Shown in pieces: positions 1 to 11,738 of a stretch of 64,000 bases of DNA. This DNA comes from Penium margaritaceum. Its lineage: Eukaryota; Streptophyta; Zygnematophyceae; Desmidiales; Peniaceae. Both the position numbers and the translations under genes were made by a program. Every line of letters starts with the position of its first letter. Position 1 is the first letter of the stretch. Under the pieces are notes generated by a model. The model was given only the letters and a program-made list of their open reading frames with translations. It did not search any database and was not told the DNA's origin. The DNA lies in contig SZWC01000031.1 in NCBI GenBank assembly GCA_023375785.1, positions 680,415 through 744,414 on the forward strand. Reading direction: 5' to 3'.

Positions 1-22
1 CTGAGGATCACCAAAGCTCAAA

Positions 23-1280
23 ATGGCAGCAGCGGGCGTGGTAACTGCAGCCCAATCCTTAGAGAGGCTGGAAGGACGCGCCAACTTCACGTTTTGGAAG
101 ATCCATACCCTCCTCTTTTTGGAGGAGAGGGGCTTGTGTGAGGTGGTGAGCGGCAACGAGCGCGCTCTGCCTCCACACACAAAAGACATTTCCGCAGCGG
201 AGGTGGTGGCAAGTAAGGGTGCACACCGGGTAAGATTCCCGGATCCCAGATTGGATTCGGATTCACGAATCCGAATCCAGGTCTGGCTTTGATTCACGAA
301 TCCGAATCGGGATTCGCGAATCCGTAAGATTCACGAATCTTTTCCGAATCATATGGGTGATGGCAGGTAAAAATCATCTAATCTGCCACATAAATCCCTG
401 TTTCCATGTTGAAACAATAGGGAAAAGGATCTCCAAATCCCGAATCGAATCCTCATGAAGGATTCGGATCCCTGAATCCGAATCTTTATCCGGGTTCACG
501 AATCGTATTCACGAATCCTAGGATTTGGTGTGCAGCCTTAGTGGCAAGGAAGACGCCACAGAAAGGTACAGTAGATGTAAGTTCATCTACAACTACAGCG
601 GCGGCATATGAGGAGGCAAAGAGAGGGGATAGGCAAGCCTACACGTTGCTTGTCAACATCATCTCCAACCCGTATCTTCAATATGTGAGTGACAAGGCTA
701 CTGCAAAAGAGGGGTGGGACACGTTGTGCAATAACTATGAGAGCAAGGATCCTGCATTCCTCATGCTTTGGAGAAGATGATGACGTTGAAAATGCCAGGT
801 GGTGAGGGGATGGAGGCGTACTTGGACAGGGCAAAGGAGCTGGCGAAGTAGCTCAAAGCGGCCGCTAAACCTATGAAGACACGCGCTTCATCCTTCTCTT
901 GCTGAGGGGACTCCCAACGAGCTATGATACGGTACGAGAGACGTTGGAGTGCCAGCCGAATCTCGACCTGGACTTCATCTGCACGCACCTGGTGCAGGTA
1001 GAGCTGCATCCCAATGCAACAAAGCAAAATGGCGACAGTAGCAACAGTGAAGCAGCTTTCATGGCCATGGGCTCACGCAACCAGCAGCAGCATTAGTCCG
1101 GGAAGCAGAAAGTCAAGAAGAAGGGCAAGTGCCACAATTGCCAAACAGAGGGGCACTACAAGAAAGAGCCGCAGCAAAAGCAACAAAAGCAGCAATCTCC
1201 ATAGCAACAGCAGCAGCAGTCACAACAACGTCTCTAGCAGTAGTAGCAGCCGATCCAGACCGGCGTGTGTCATTTTGGCA
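23..1280 (+). pseudogene. gag: gag of element A (capsid-like protein, zinc knuckle)
   Basis: Starts with the family-1 gag N terminus (MAAAGVVTAAQSLERLEG...), a form repeated at 25,814 and 40,432 on the other strand. The middle matches the copia gag UBN2-type region (NPYLQYVSDKATAKEGWDTL). Toward the end lie a retroviral-type zinc knuckle of CX2CX4HX4C pattern and a Gln/Ser-rich linker encoded by CAG-like repeats. Gag would package the element RNA in cytoplasmic particles. The copy is split by the MITE at 214-540 and is otherwise decayed. Confidence 0.88.
214..540 (+). mobile_element. hAT-like MITE, copy 1
   Basis: A 327-bp non-coding insert in gag of element A. It begins TAAGGGTGCACACC and ends with the near-perfect inverted form GGTGTGCAGCCTTA. 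It is flanked by a perfect 8-bp target duplication GTGGCAAG (206-213 and 541-548). An 8-bp duplication and a terminus fitting YARNG are hAT superfamily traits. The interior is built from many short palindromic units of the type ATTCGCGAAT/ATTCGTGAAT around a plainer AT-richer core. It has no coding capacity, so it would have depended on a transposase elsewhere. Copies 2-4 lie in the opposite orientation. Confidence 0.9.
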
Positions 1281-2900
1281 ACATGAACATGGCCAAGGAG
1301 GTGCGCGACCGCCTCTTTATGGCAAAATCTGACATGTCGCAGAAAGAGAAGGCGGATCTGGCGTGGTACAACGACTGCGGGTGTACCAAGAGCGTGACGT
1401 ACCACAAAGAGTGGTTTACGCAGCTGTTCTCTATTCCCCCCCCGTCAAATTGCTTTGGGTGATGATCGGGTGGTGTATGCTGAGGGGATTGGGATTGTGG
1501 ACATGTGATTGGAGACCCCATGTGGCATTGAAGTGGGAGTGTTCCATGGTATGCTATATGTACCTGATGCTGCATTCAACCTTCTCTCAATGTCCTCTCT
1601 CACCAACACACGACCGCGCGTCGCCTTTGACGAAGACTATGGCTACATCCTTGACAAGGAAAAAGGAGAGGAGTTGGCCAGGTCGGTGAAGGAAGGCGAC
1701 ATGTACCAACTGTTAGGGCGACCAAGATCCCGCGCGAGCAGAGTCTTGCAGCACTGGTGCAGGCCACGAATGGAAAAATATGGCATGCGCCCTACGGCCA
1801 CATCGGTATGCGCGCCTTGCAGCAACTTCAAACAAAGCAGATGGTGCATGACCTGCCCACAATCTCTAACTTTCAATAGCAATTGTGCATTCGCTGTTTG
1901 GACAGGAAGCATCATCGCGAGGCGTTCTTTAAAGCGAGGGAGCACGCGAAGGAGGTGCTCGTTGTGGTCCACACACACTTGTGTGATCCGATGTAGACCC
2001 AGAGTTTTGGAGGCTCTAGGTATTTTCTCACCTTCATTGATGATTTCAGCCGTTACACTACTGTGTACTCCCTTTCCTCCAAGGCACTACGCAGCGACCG
2101 CGGTGGAGAGTACCTGAGCAAGGAGTTCCAGGACTACCTCGCAGCAGTAGGCATCAAGGCACAGTGCATCGCGGCATGCTGGCCGCAGCAAAACGGCATT
2201 GCAGAACGCGCCAACCGCACCATCATTGAGTCGGCACGCTCCATGCTGCACGCGGCTCGGCTGACCTACGACTTTTGGGCAGAAGTAGTGAGCACCCTCA
2301 GTGTATATCAAGAACCGTAGTCCAACCAAGGCCCTGGAGGAGATGACGACGTACGAGGCGTGGTTTGGCAAGAAGCCAAGCATAGGTTATCTTCGCGTAT
2401 TTGGCACTTTTGCGCACTTTTACGTACAAAAGGAGAAGCGGTAAATGTAGGACGCAAAGTGTGCGCAGATGCTGAGGATTGGCTAGGACGTGGCAAGCAA
2501 GGCGTATCGCCTCTACGAGAGGGATACAGGCTTCGTCATCATCTCCAAGGATGTCGTCTTTAACGAGAGCCACGTCATCAGCACCAACATTGTCTGTGAA
2601 GAGGCAGCAGAACCAGCAGTTGATGAAGCAGTGGGAACAGACATTCCTCCTGACCCTGTCTCTCTTAAAACTTTCTCTACTATGACACTGGGAGAACCAC
2701 TCAATTCTTCCATATCTGATGTAGCAGATACAGCGACCTCATCGGCAGAAGCGGAGGAAGAAGATGGACCGCCATCAACAGGAGATATTGTACCAGCAGT
2801 ACTACGCCAGCCGCGTCCTAACAGTCTAGCACCAGGTCGAAGGTACCCTCTCAGGGTGCACTACAAGCCTGGTGAACGCGGGAATTTTTGGATGCTCTAA
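1281..2900 (+). pseudogene. pol: Protease and integrase region of element A
   Basis: The protease part lies near 1,350-1,480 (the WYND/S-G-CTKS stretch, an aspartic protease active-site region). The GAG-pre-integrase zinc-binding stretch follows at about 1,780-1,930. The integrase core has the DRGGEYLSKEF and QQNGIAERANRTI motifs at about 2,095-2,230, which carry the second Asp and the Glu of the D,D-35-E triad. A variable acidic linker follows to about 2,900. The integrase would insert element cDNA into chromosomes. Decayed throughout. Confidence 0.88.
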
Positions 2901-4480
2901 AAACCAGACCAGATGAACGTCGCAGTTGCAGTTGACTCTGATGAGCTGACGTCATACAAAGAGACCATGGCTGCACCAAATGCAGCAGATTGGACGCAAG
3001 CTGTGCAGCAGGAGATACAGTCGCACCTCGACAATGGTAGGTAGGAGCTCACTGAGCGTCCACCTAGACCTAAGGTGATCAAGTGCAAGTGGATGTTCAA
3101 GAAGAACGGAGGAGGAGATGGCATCGTCGAAAAGTACAAGGCACGGCTGGTCGCCGAGGGCTACTCGTAGCAGGAAGGCATCGACTTTACAGAAACCTTT
3201 GTTCTGTTGTAAAGTTTTTCTCTGTGCGTACGCTCCTTCCTTTTGTAGCACCTGAGGACTTCAAGATTCACCACATGGATGTCAAGACGGCATTCTTGAA
3301 CAGTGACCTGGGGGAGGAGATTTACATGGAGCAGCCGGAGGTGTTCATCATGGATGGCTCGCAACACCTGGTTTGGAAGCTGCAAAAGTCGTTATATGGC
3401 CTCAAGCAAGCGTCGCGTGCTTGGAACCAGAATTTGGATGCGGCGCTGCAGTGCATGGAGTTCGAGCGTAGTGAGTGTGAGTACAGCGTCTATTGTTGGC
3501 AGCATGAGCATGAGGTCCTTATCATCATCGTATATGTGGATGACATGCTCCTCCTTTCCAACAGCATGTCTGCACTGTAGGAGTTCAAGGAGGCCATGCA
3601 AGAATGTTTCCAGATGTCTGATCTCGGGGAGGCATCATACTTCCTCGGAATCCAGATCACGCGTGACCGAAAATCACGCTCTCTCTCACTGAAATAAAGC
3701 CACTACATCAAGGATGTCTTGCAGTGGTTCGGCATGAGAAGGTCAAAACCCATGGGCACGTCGCTAGAGACGCAGCAGTATCTCGTGAGCTTCAATGCAG
3801 AAGCCGATGTAGCTGAGCGGGAGAAGTACTAAAGCGCAGTCGACAGCCTCATGTACCTGATGGTTGCAACCAGGCCGGACCTCGCACAGGCTGTTAGCGC
3901 TGTGAGCTAGCACATGGCTAATCCTGGACCTGAGAACCAGAAGGCATTGAAGCGGATCTTTTGCTACCTTGCTGGAACCATCAATATCAGCATCACCATA
4001 GAAGCAGACTGGGCTTCAAACCCTGAGGACTGCAAGTCCATCTCTGGACATGTCTTCCTCATGAATGGTGGGATTGTCAGCTGGTGCACCAAGCGGCAGG
4101 TGGTCCTGGCCACCTCAAGCACGAAAGCTGAGTACGTCTCTCTCAGCTTTGGAGTCAAGGAACCAGTTTGGCTTTAGCGTCTAATAGGGGAGATGAGTAG
4201 GAGTACAACAGTTCAAGTTCCTGTGCGCGTCACACAGGAACTTGACGTCGACAACCAAAGCGCAATCGTACTCGCCAAGAATCCTGAGCATCATGCACGC
4301 ACCAAGCACATTGACATCGCATATCACTTCATCGGGTACATGGTGTAGGAGGGTGCTATCAAGCTGGAGTTCACTCCAACCAGCAAGCAGGTCGCTCATT
4401 TCTGCACCAAGCCAGTGACCTGTGAGAAGCAGCAGTTCTGCATGAAGGCATGTGGACTCAGCCCACTCAGACTATGGCAA
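2901..4480 (+). pseudogene. pol: Reverse transcriptase and RNase H of element A
   Basis: RT signatures are VKTAFLNSDL near 3,280, LYGLKQASRAWNQ near 3,395 and the catalytic YVDDML near 3,530. The RNase H region follows with ADWASNPEDCKSISG near 4,005 and the TKAEYVSLSFG stretch near 4,125, then the VTCEKQ tail before the polypurine tract. These match the family-1 copies at 8,190-9,700 and 21,690-23,060. The region is broken by many changes. Confidence 0.9.
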
Positions 4481-4490
4481 AGTGGGAGAT
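4481..4490 (+). other. Polypurine tract of element A
   Basis: AGTGGGAGAT, a purine run directly before the LTR start TGTTGG. The same run precedes the 3' LTR of G at 44,491-44,501 and, inverted (TCTCCCACTTTG), follows the 3' LTRs of C, C1 and C2. In LTR elements this tract primes plus-strand DNA synthesis. Confidence 0.8.
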
Positions 4491-5010
4491 TGTTGGAAAA
4501 GGAGCCATCCGACTTAGTTTCAGGTTCACAGGAGCAGGTTCCAAGAAACTACCAGATTCCTGCTTCGATCATCAATCCGACTTCACCATTGGAAAGATCA
4601 CGTGGCAAAATATTTACGGTCCAAGTTTGAGGCCGATCGAACAGTCGGATTGGGAGATATGAATTCTCAAAGTTTTAGGATCGTTGACCGCCGATATCTG
4701 GGTGACCATGGGCGATTGCTCCATGCCTCAGCCTCAGAAAAAGAAAAAGCAAGAGGTCCAGGGTCAAGACCTGATGGGAGAAATATCCAAAAAGGTCCTA
4801 GATTCTTGGGATGCCTTGTCAGAGTGTGCTGACTAGGAAAATGGTACCTCTCCTTACTTTTTATGTGAGGTGAGATCCCTGTGTGCTAACCATTGATACA
4901 TGGCGATTCTCCATGGGAGTGTGTGTTATGTGACCACTAGGAGTGTGCCATGAGAGCATTTTCCAGCTCTCTAGGTCGTGTGTGAGTGGTGAGCCTGACT
5001 GCTAGGCTGA
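4491..5010 (+). repeat. 3' LTR of element A (shortened)
   Basis: Starts TGTTGGAAAAGGAGCCATCC as in the full family-1 LTRs (for example 18,511-19,250). It matches them for about 520 of about 740 bases and then turns back on itself (see the inverted repeat at 4,797-5,209). It therefore lacks the usual LTR end and primer site. Confidence 0.88.
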
Positions 5011-5209
5011 CCATAGCTCACACACGACCTAGAGAGCTAGAAAATACTCTCATGGTATACTCTTCGTAGTCACATAACCCACAATCCCATGGATAATTTT
5101 CATGTGTCCAAGGCTAGCAGACAAGGATCTCACCTTACCTAAAAAGTAAGGAGAGGTATCTTTTTCCTACCGAGTACACTCTGACAAGGCAACCCAAGAA
5201 TCTAGGAGC
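4797..5209. repeat. Fold-back LTR inverted repeat
   Basis: Left arm about 4,797-4,986 and right arm about 5,017-5,209 are family-1 LTR sequence in opposite orientations, separated by about 30 bases. The innermost 22 bases of each arm (4,965-4,986 and 5,017-5,038) are perfect complements, and the outer parts match with scattered differences. The right arm stops at the start of fragment B. This is an inversion junction and not a normal LTR pair. Confidence 0.88.
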
Positions 5210-5213
5210 AATT

Positions 5214-6770
5214 GTGCCAATCGCCTGCAAGCGCTCCAATACCAGGTCGAAGCTAACCTCTCAAAGTTCGTTACGAACCTGGTGAACGGGGGCATTTTTG
5301 GATGCTCCAAAAACCAGACCAGATGAATGTCACAGTTGCAGCATATTTTGATGAGCCGACGTCGTACAAGGAGGCCATGGCTGCACCAGATGCAACAGAA
5401 TGGGTGCAAGCTGTTTAGCAGGAGATACGGGTGAAGCTCAAAAACGGTACGTGGGAGCTGCATAAGCATCCACGTGGATGCAAGGTAATCAAGTGCAAGT
5501 GGGTGTCCAGGAAGAAGAAGGGCGCAGATGGCAACCTCGAAAAGTACAAGGCGAGGCTAGTCGCCAAGGGCAAATCGTAGTGGGAAGGCATCCACGACAT
5601 GGACACCTTTGCTCCTGTTGTAAAATTTGCCTCTGTGCGCACGCTGCTTACTTATGTAGCTGCTGAAGACTTAAGGATTTACCACATGGATGTCAAGACG
5701 ACATTCCTGAACGGTGACTTGGAGGAGGAAATCTACAAGGAGCAACCAGAGGGATTCATCATGGATGGCCAGGAGCACCTGGTTTGCAAGCTGCACAAGT
5801 TGCTATATGGCCTCAAGCAAGCATCGCGTGCTTGGAACCAGAAATTGGATACGTCTTTCAGTGCATGGGATTCGAATGCAACGAATGTGTCTACACTGTC
5901 TATATCTGGCAGCATGGGTATGAGATCCTCATGATCATTGTCTATGTGGATGACATGCTCGTCCTTTCGAACAGTATTTCTAAACTATAGGAGTTCAAGA
6001 AGGCCATGCAAGAGCGCTTCCAGATGCCTTATCTCGAGGATGCGTCATACTCTCTTGATATCCAGATCACGCGTGATTAGAAATCATAATCTCTGTTGCT
6101 GTAGCAGAGCCGCTACATCAAGGATGTCTTGTAGTGGTTCAACATGGTAGAGGCTAAACTGATCGGCACGCCGCTAGAGACGTAGCAGTACCTCATGAGC
6201 TTCAATGGAGAAGTAGATATAGCTGAGAGGCAAAAGTACGAGAGCGCCGTCGGCAAACTCATGTACCCGATGGACACAACAAGGTCGGACCTTGAGCAGG
6301 GTGTGAGCGTTGTGAGCATGTACATGGCAAACCCTTGACCTGAGCACCAGAATGCAGTGAAGCGGATATTCCGCTACCTTGCTGGAATAATCAACATCCA
6401 CATCACCTACGACGGCAACGAAAACAACATCATCGGCTATACGGACGTGAATTCGGCTTCAAACCCTGAGGACCGCAAGTCCATCTCTGGAAATGTATTC
6501 CTCATGAATACTTTGGCCATCAGCTGGTGCAGCAAGCGACAAGTGGTCTTGGCCACCTCAAGCATAGAAGGTGAGTATGTCTCTTCAGCTTTGGAGCCAA
6601 AGAAGCAGTTTGGCTTCAGCGTCTCAAGGCGGAGATGAGTAGGAGTGCAGCGGTTCCAGTTCCTATGTACGTGGCAACTATAGTGTAATCGCAATTGCCA
6701 AGAATCCCCAACACCATGCACGTACCAAGCATATTCACATTACATATCACTTCATTAGGCACATGGTGTA
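5214..6770 (+). mobile_element. Copia family 1 fossil B, pol fragment (linker, RT, RNase H)
   Basis: Begins in the linker just before RT (APGRR...ERGHFWMLQKPDQ-like stretch at 5,235-5,325). It runs through RT ([21 protein letters not shown] near 5,695, YVDDMLVLSN near 5,942) and RNase H (NPEDRKSISG near 6,465, GEYVSS near 6,570). It stops within the conserved stretch at the end of RNase H. There is no gag, integrase or complete LTR. It is broken in many places. It may once have shared the LTR remnant at 6,836-6,945 with element H, since the strand and family agree. Confidence 0.88.
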
Positions 6771-6835
6771 GTGATATACCACATAGTGTACATCACTATG
6801 TGGCACATGGTGCAGTGATCATTAGGCACATGGAA
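6771..6835. repeat. Hairpin-bearing filler between B and the LTR remnant
   Basis: A 65-bp scrambled stretch holding a perfect 10-bp hairpin (CCACATAGTG, loop TACAT, CACTATGTGG at 6,779-6,803). Copies of the RNase H end motif GGCACATGG lie on both sides of it. It looks like templated filler made during break repair. Confidence 0.65.
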
Positions 6836-6945
6836 GGGCATCACTCATTTTGAGTGATTCAACAACCATTCTTTAGCACAAGTGATGCCCTTCCAGTCCC
6901 ACATGCTTGCTGCTTGAAGACTCCCTCTTTCCTCCACATCCAAGA
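6836..6945 (+). repeat. LTR remnant (3' 110 bases), left edge of element H
   Basis: Matches the last ~110 bases of family-1 + LTRs (TTTTGAGTGATTCAACAACC near 6,848, then a CTCCCTCTTTCCTCC-type end). A primer site follows directly. It is read here as the end of the 5' LTR of element H, whose body resumes at 50,634 after the D insertion. It could also have been the 3' LTR of B. Confidence 0.72.
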
Positions 6946-6947
6946 CT

Positions 6948-6963
6948 TGGTATCAGAGCCAGG
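6948..6963 (+). other. Primer-binding site of element H
   Basis: TGGTATCAGAGCCAGG is an exact complement of the 3' end of plant initiator tRNA-Met including its CCA. It lies two bases after the LTR remnant. The D insertion starts immediately after it. Confidence 0.88.
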
Positions 6964-7439
6964 AGTCAACCTACCTGAGGCGACAGTCTAGAAAACAGGT
7001 TCCGACACAATGGTTCCCGCCGACCGCTCTGGGTATTGCAACCAAGAGATCATATCACCCTCACAACCAAGGTTCAACACTGAGAAGTTCATAGGAATCA
7101 CTTCCTTGGACTGTGTCCTTAGCACTGGGTCACTTTTGCACGAGGAGCGAACTCCTCGGGCTTAGACCAACCAATGCTTCTTTAGTGTCTGCCTTTGGTA
7201 GACAACTCTGTGAGGAGTCTCAAAGGTAAGAACTATACTCAATGACAGGCAACTGTAAGCTTCTTATAAATCTAGTGCCAGCCTCTAGTCTAGGCACATA
7301 GTGGCTCCTTGGATGAGCCACTTTGAGGGCAATCTGGATTGCGTCATCCACCCTGCCTACATGGCGCTCCCTGTGACAGCCAAGAGGCGCCAGCCACCAG
7401 GAAGGACCTTGGAATGTTCTAATATGTCTCCCTTTTGGT
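6964..7439 (-). repeat. D 3' LTR, outer part
   Basis: Aligns with 49,886-50,385 and 60,230-60,720 (shared ACCAAGAGAT..ATATCACCCTCA and GACCAACCAATGCTTCTTTA stretches). It is read on the minus strand, so this is the distal end of the 3' LTR. It stops at TTGGT, the target duplication of element C, and resumes at 12,483. Confidence 0.85.
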
Positions 7440-8177
7440 TGTTGGATCTGGAGGAGAGAGGGAGCCTTGGAGCAGCGAGCACGTGTGATTGGAAGGACAT
7501 CACTTTTGCTAAAGAATGGTTGTTCAATCACTCAAAATGATGGAGTACATATAGAGCTAGAGCTTGGGCAAGTCAGCCCTCTCACAAGCCACACCACTTA
7601 GCCATGGAGGCTAAGGCTCACACACTAGAGTCCATAATCTCACACAAGGGGGGAAATCAGCCTAACAATCAGGCTGACCATTCACACACGACCTAGAGAG
7701 CTAGAGAATGCTCTCATGGCACACTCATAGTGGTCACATAACCCACAACCCCATGGAGAATCGCCATGTGTCCATGGCTAGCACACAAGGATCTCACCTC
7801 ACCTAAAAAGTAAGGAGAGGTACCTTTTTCCTAGTCAGCACACTCTGACAAGGCAACCCGAGAATGTAGGACCTTTTTGGATATTTCTCCCATCAGGTCT
7901 TGACCCTGGATCTCTTGCCTTTTTCTTTTCTCAGGCTAAGGCATGGAGCCATCGCCCATGGTCACCCGGATATCGGCGGTCGATGACCCCGGAAACTACA
8001 AAAAATCATATCTCCCAATCCAACCGTTGGATCGGCCTCAACTTTGAACCGTACACATTTTGCCACCTGATATTTCCAATGAGGAAGTCCGATTGACAAT
8101 CGGAGCAAGCATCTGGTAGTTTCCTGGAACTTGCTCCCGTGGACTTGAAATTGAGCCGGATGGCTCCTTTTCCAACA
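7440..8177 (-). repeat. C 3' LTR
   Basis: 738 bp bounded by TGTTGGATC and TTTTCCAACA in window orientation. The polypurine complement TCTCCCACTTTG follows directly. It matches the family-1 LTRs at 20,892 and 36,068 along its length. Confidence 0.93.
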
Positions 8178-9700
8178 ATCTCCCACTTTGCCGCAGTCAG
8201 AGTGGGCTGAGTCCACATACCTTCATGCAGAACTGCTGCTTCTCACGGGTCACTGGCTTGGTGTAGAAATCAGTGACCTACTTGCGGGTTGGAGTAAACT
8301 CCAACTTGATAGCACCCTCCTGCACCATATGCCTGATGAAGTGATATGCGATGTCAATGTGCTTGGTACGTGCATGGTGTTCAGGATTCTTGGCGAGTAC
8401 GATCGCGCTCTGGTTGTCGACGCACATAGGAACTGGAACAGGTCCACTCCCACTCATCTCTACCATGAGTCGCTGAAGCCAAACTGCTTCCTTGGCTCCA
8501 AAGCTGAGAGAGACGTACTCAGCTTCCGTGCTTGAGGTGGCCACGACCACCTACCACTTGCTGCACCTGCTGATGGCCGCACCATTCATGAGGAACATAT
8601 GTTTAGAGATGGACTTACGATCCTCAGGGTTTGAAGCCCAATCTGCATCTGAGTAGCCGATGATGCTGTTGTCGTTGCCGTTGTAGGTCATGCCGATATT
8701 GATGGTTCCAGCAAGGTAGCGGAAAATCCGCTTCACTGCCTTCTGGTGCTCAGGTCCGGGGTTTGCCATGTGCTGGCTCACAGCGCTAACAGCCTATGCG
8801 AGGTCCGGCCAGGTTGCCACCATCAGGTACATGACGGTGCCGACGGCGCTCTGGTACTTCTGCCGCTCTGCTGCATTTGCTTCTCCATTGAAGCTCACGA
8901 GGTACTGCCGCGTGCCGATGGGTTTTGCCTCTCCCATGCCAAACCGCTGCAAAACATCCTTGATGTAGCGGCTCTGTTGTAGCGAGAGAGAGCGTGACTT
9001 GCGGTCACGCGTGATCTAGATACCGAGGAGGTATGATGCCTCCCCAAGATCAGACATCTGGAAGCGCTCCTGCATGGCTTGCTTGAACTCCTGCAGTACA
9101 GGCATGCTGTTGGAAAGGAGGAGCATGTCATCCACATAGACGATGATAATGAGCACCTCATGACCATGCTGCCAACGATAGACGCTGTAGTCACACTCAC
9201 TACGCTCAAACCCCATGCACTGCAACGCCGCATCCAACTTCTGGTTCCAAGCACGCGACACTTGCTTGAGGCCGTGCAGCGACTTCTCCAACTTGCAAAC
9301 CAGGTGCTCTTGGCCATCCATGACGAACCCCTCCGGCTGCTCCATGTACATCTCCTCTTCCAAGTCACCATTCAAGAATGCCGTCTTGACATCCATGTGG
9401 TGAACCTCGAAGTCCTCAGTTGCTGCATAAGAGAGGAGCGTGCGCACAGAGGCAAATTTTGCAACAAGGACAAATGTTTTTGTGTAGTCGATGCCCTCCT
9501 ACTCCGAGTAGCCCTTGGCGACCAGCCTCGCCTTGTACTTTTGTAGGTTACCATCAGCTCCTCGCTTCTTCTTGAACACCCACTTGCACTTGATCACCTT
9601 ACGTCCAGGTGGACGCTCAATCTGCTCCCACGTGCCGTTGTCCAGTTGCGACTGTATCTCCTGCTGCATGGCTTGTGCCCAATCTGCTGCATCCGGTGCA
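8178..9700 (-). pseudogene. pol: RNase H and reverse transcriptase of element C
   Basis: Reading right to left, RT carries [22 protein letters not shown] (near 9,390), LHGLKQVSRAWNQ and the catalytic YVDDMLLLSN (near 9,150). RNase H carries DADWASNPEDRKSIS (near 8,640), STEAEYVSLSFGAKEAVWLQRL (near 8,530) and the conserved VDNQSAI stretch near 8,410. Together these domains would copy element RNA into DNA in the particle. Broken. Confidence 0.92.
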
Positions 9701-11395
9701 GCCATGGCCTCCTTGTATGACGTTGGCTCATCTGAATCTGCTGCAACTACGACGTTCATCTGTTCTTGTTTCTGTAGCATCCAGAAATGGCCGCGCTCAC
9801 CAGGCTTGTAACCCACCTGAAGAGGGTACCTGCGACCTGGTGATGGAGCGTTAGCGGGTGGCTGGCGCGGTGCTACTGGCACCACTGCTGTTGGTGGTGG
9901 TGCTACACCTCCCTCCTCTACTTCTGCCGATGAGGCTCTTGTATCTGCTGCATGAGACATGGGAGAGTAGAGTGATTCTCCCACTGTCATAGTAGAGGAA
10001 GGATCAGGAGAGACTGGTTCAGGAAGGATTTTTGCTCCCACTGTCTCGTCAGCTGCTGGTTCTGCTGCCTCTTCAAGGACAATGTTGGTGCCGATGACGT
10101 TGCTCTCATTGAAGACAATATCCCTCGAGATGATGACGTGGCCTGTATCCCTCTCGTAGAGGCAATAGGCCTTGCTTGCCACATCGTAGCCAATCATGAG
10201 CATCTGCGCACTCTTTCCGTCCCATTTTTGTCGCTTCTCCTTGGCTACGTGCATGTGCGCTAGGCTGCCAAATGCTCGGAGATGAACCACGCTCGGTATT
10301 TTGCCAAACCACGCCTTGTACCGCGTCATTTGCTCCAGTGCCTTAGTTGGACTGCGCTTCTTGATGTAGACCGTAGTGCTCACGGCTTCACTCCAGAAGT
10401 CGTACGTCAGCCGAGCCGCGTACAACATGGAGCGCGCCAACTCCACAATGGTACGGTTGGCGCGTTCTGCTAGACCGTTCTGCTGCGGCGAGTACGGCGC
10501 GGTACGCTACGCCTTGATGCCAACTACTGCGAGGTAGTCCTGGAACTCCTTGCTTAAATACTCTCCACCGTGATTGCTGCGTAACGCCTTGATCTTCTTG
10601 CTAGTCTGGTTCTCCACCATGGCCTTGAACTCCTTGAACCTGTCAAAGCACTGGTCCTTGGAAAGAAGGAAGTACATAGCAGTGTAACAGCTGAAATCAT
10701 CAATGAAGGTTAGGAAACATCTAGAGCCTCCAAAGCTCTGGGTCTGCATCGATCCGCACAAGTCCGTGTGGACCAGCTCCAACACCTCCTTGGCACGCTT
10801 CCCTGCTCCAGAGAACGCCTCCCGGTGCTGCTTCCCCTCCAAACAGCCGATGCACAACTGCTGCTCAAAGTGAGAGATGGTACGCAGGTCACGCACCATC
10901 TGCTTTGCTTGAAGCTGCTGCAAAGTGCGCATGCTGATGTGGCTGTAGCGCGCATGCCAGATCTCGCCATCTGTCTCTTGAACCACTGTTGCAAGACTTT
11001 GCTCATGCGGGATCTTGGTCGCCCCCAGCAGGCGGTACATGTCGCCCTCCTTCACCGACCTGGCCAACTCCTCTCCTGTATCCTTGTTGAGGATGTAGCC
11101 ATACTCATCATCGAAGACGACGCGTAGTCTTGTGTTTGTAAGAGAGGAGACAAAGAGGAGGTTGAATGCAGCATCAGGTACATACAGCACGCCATGGAAC
11201 ACTCCCACTTCAATGCCACGTGGGGTCTCCAACCACATCTCCACAATCCCAATCCCCTCAGCATACACCACCAGATCATCACCCATAGCGATAGGAAGGG
11301 GAGGGATGGACAGCAGCTGTGTAAACCACTCCTTGTGATGTGTGAGGCTTGGTACACCCTGAGTCCTTGTACCATGCAAGATCCGCCTTCTCCAC
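9701..11395 (-). pseudogene. pol: Protease, integrase and linker of element C
   Basis: Protease active-site stretch YKDSGCTKP near 11,350. The GAG-pre-integrase HHCC zinc site lies at about 10,840-10,960 (HARYSHISMRTLQQLQ then CIGCLEGKQHREAF). The integrase core carries LVHTDLCGSMQ near 10,760, the NHGGEYLSKEF stretch near 10,560 and the NGLAERANRT-type stretch near 10,450. An acidic, proline-rich linker follows down to about 9,800, ending at the ERGHFWMLQKQEQ motif. Decayed but one of the better kept copies. Confidence 0.9.
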
Positions 11396-11738
11396 TTGCG
11401 ACATGTTAGACTTTGCCATGAAGAGATGATCGCGCACCTCCTTGGCCACATTCATGTTGCCAAAGTGGCGCATACCAGCCTGGTTTGGCTGTTGCTGCTT
11501 CTACTGACGCTGCTGTGATTGCTACTACTGCTGTTGCTGCTTTTGTTCTTGCTGTTGTGATGACTGCTGCTGGTGCTGCTCCTTCTGGTCCCTCTTGATC
11601 TTGAAACACTCCTTTTTTTAGTGTCCCTCTTTCTGGCAGTAGTTGCATTTGCCTTTCTTTCTGCCATTCTGCTACCCAGACTGCTCCTGCTGGTGCTGGT
11701 TGCATGAGCTCGTGGCGACAAAAGCTGCTTCACTACTT
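11396..11738 (-). pseudogene. gag: gag C-terminal part of element C
   Basis: Encodes a decayed family-1 zinc knuckle and the Gln/Ser-rich CAG-repeat linker (about 11,480-11,660) before protease. The N-terminal gag domain and leader present in C1 (25,070-26,445) are not here. The region ends at the palindrome 11,739-11,778. Confidence 0.82.

Larger units (their letters stand above)
1..5010 (+). mobile_element. Copia family 1 fossil A, 5' LTR outside window
   Basis: A Ty1/copia LTR retrotransposon read left to right: gag, protease, integrase, reverse transcriptase, RNase H, polypurine tract, then a 3' LTR that is cut short. The integrase-before-RT order defines the copia superfamily. The 5' LTR and leader lie before base 1. 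A MITE sits in gag (214-540). The element is broken, with well over ten breaks spread through gag and pol, and cannot be active. The same family recurs as B, C, C1, C2, G, H, K and L in this window. Family assignment rests on shared gag, pol and LTR sequence. I could not match it to a named library element. Confidence 0.93.
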
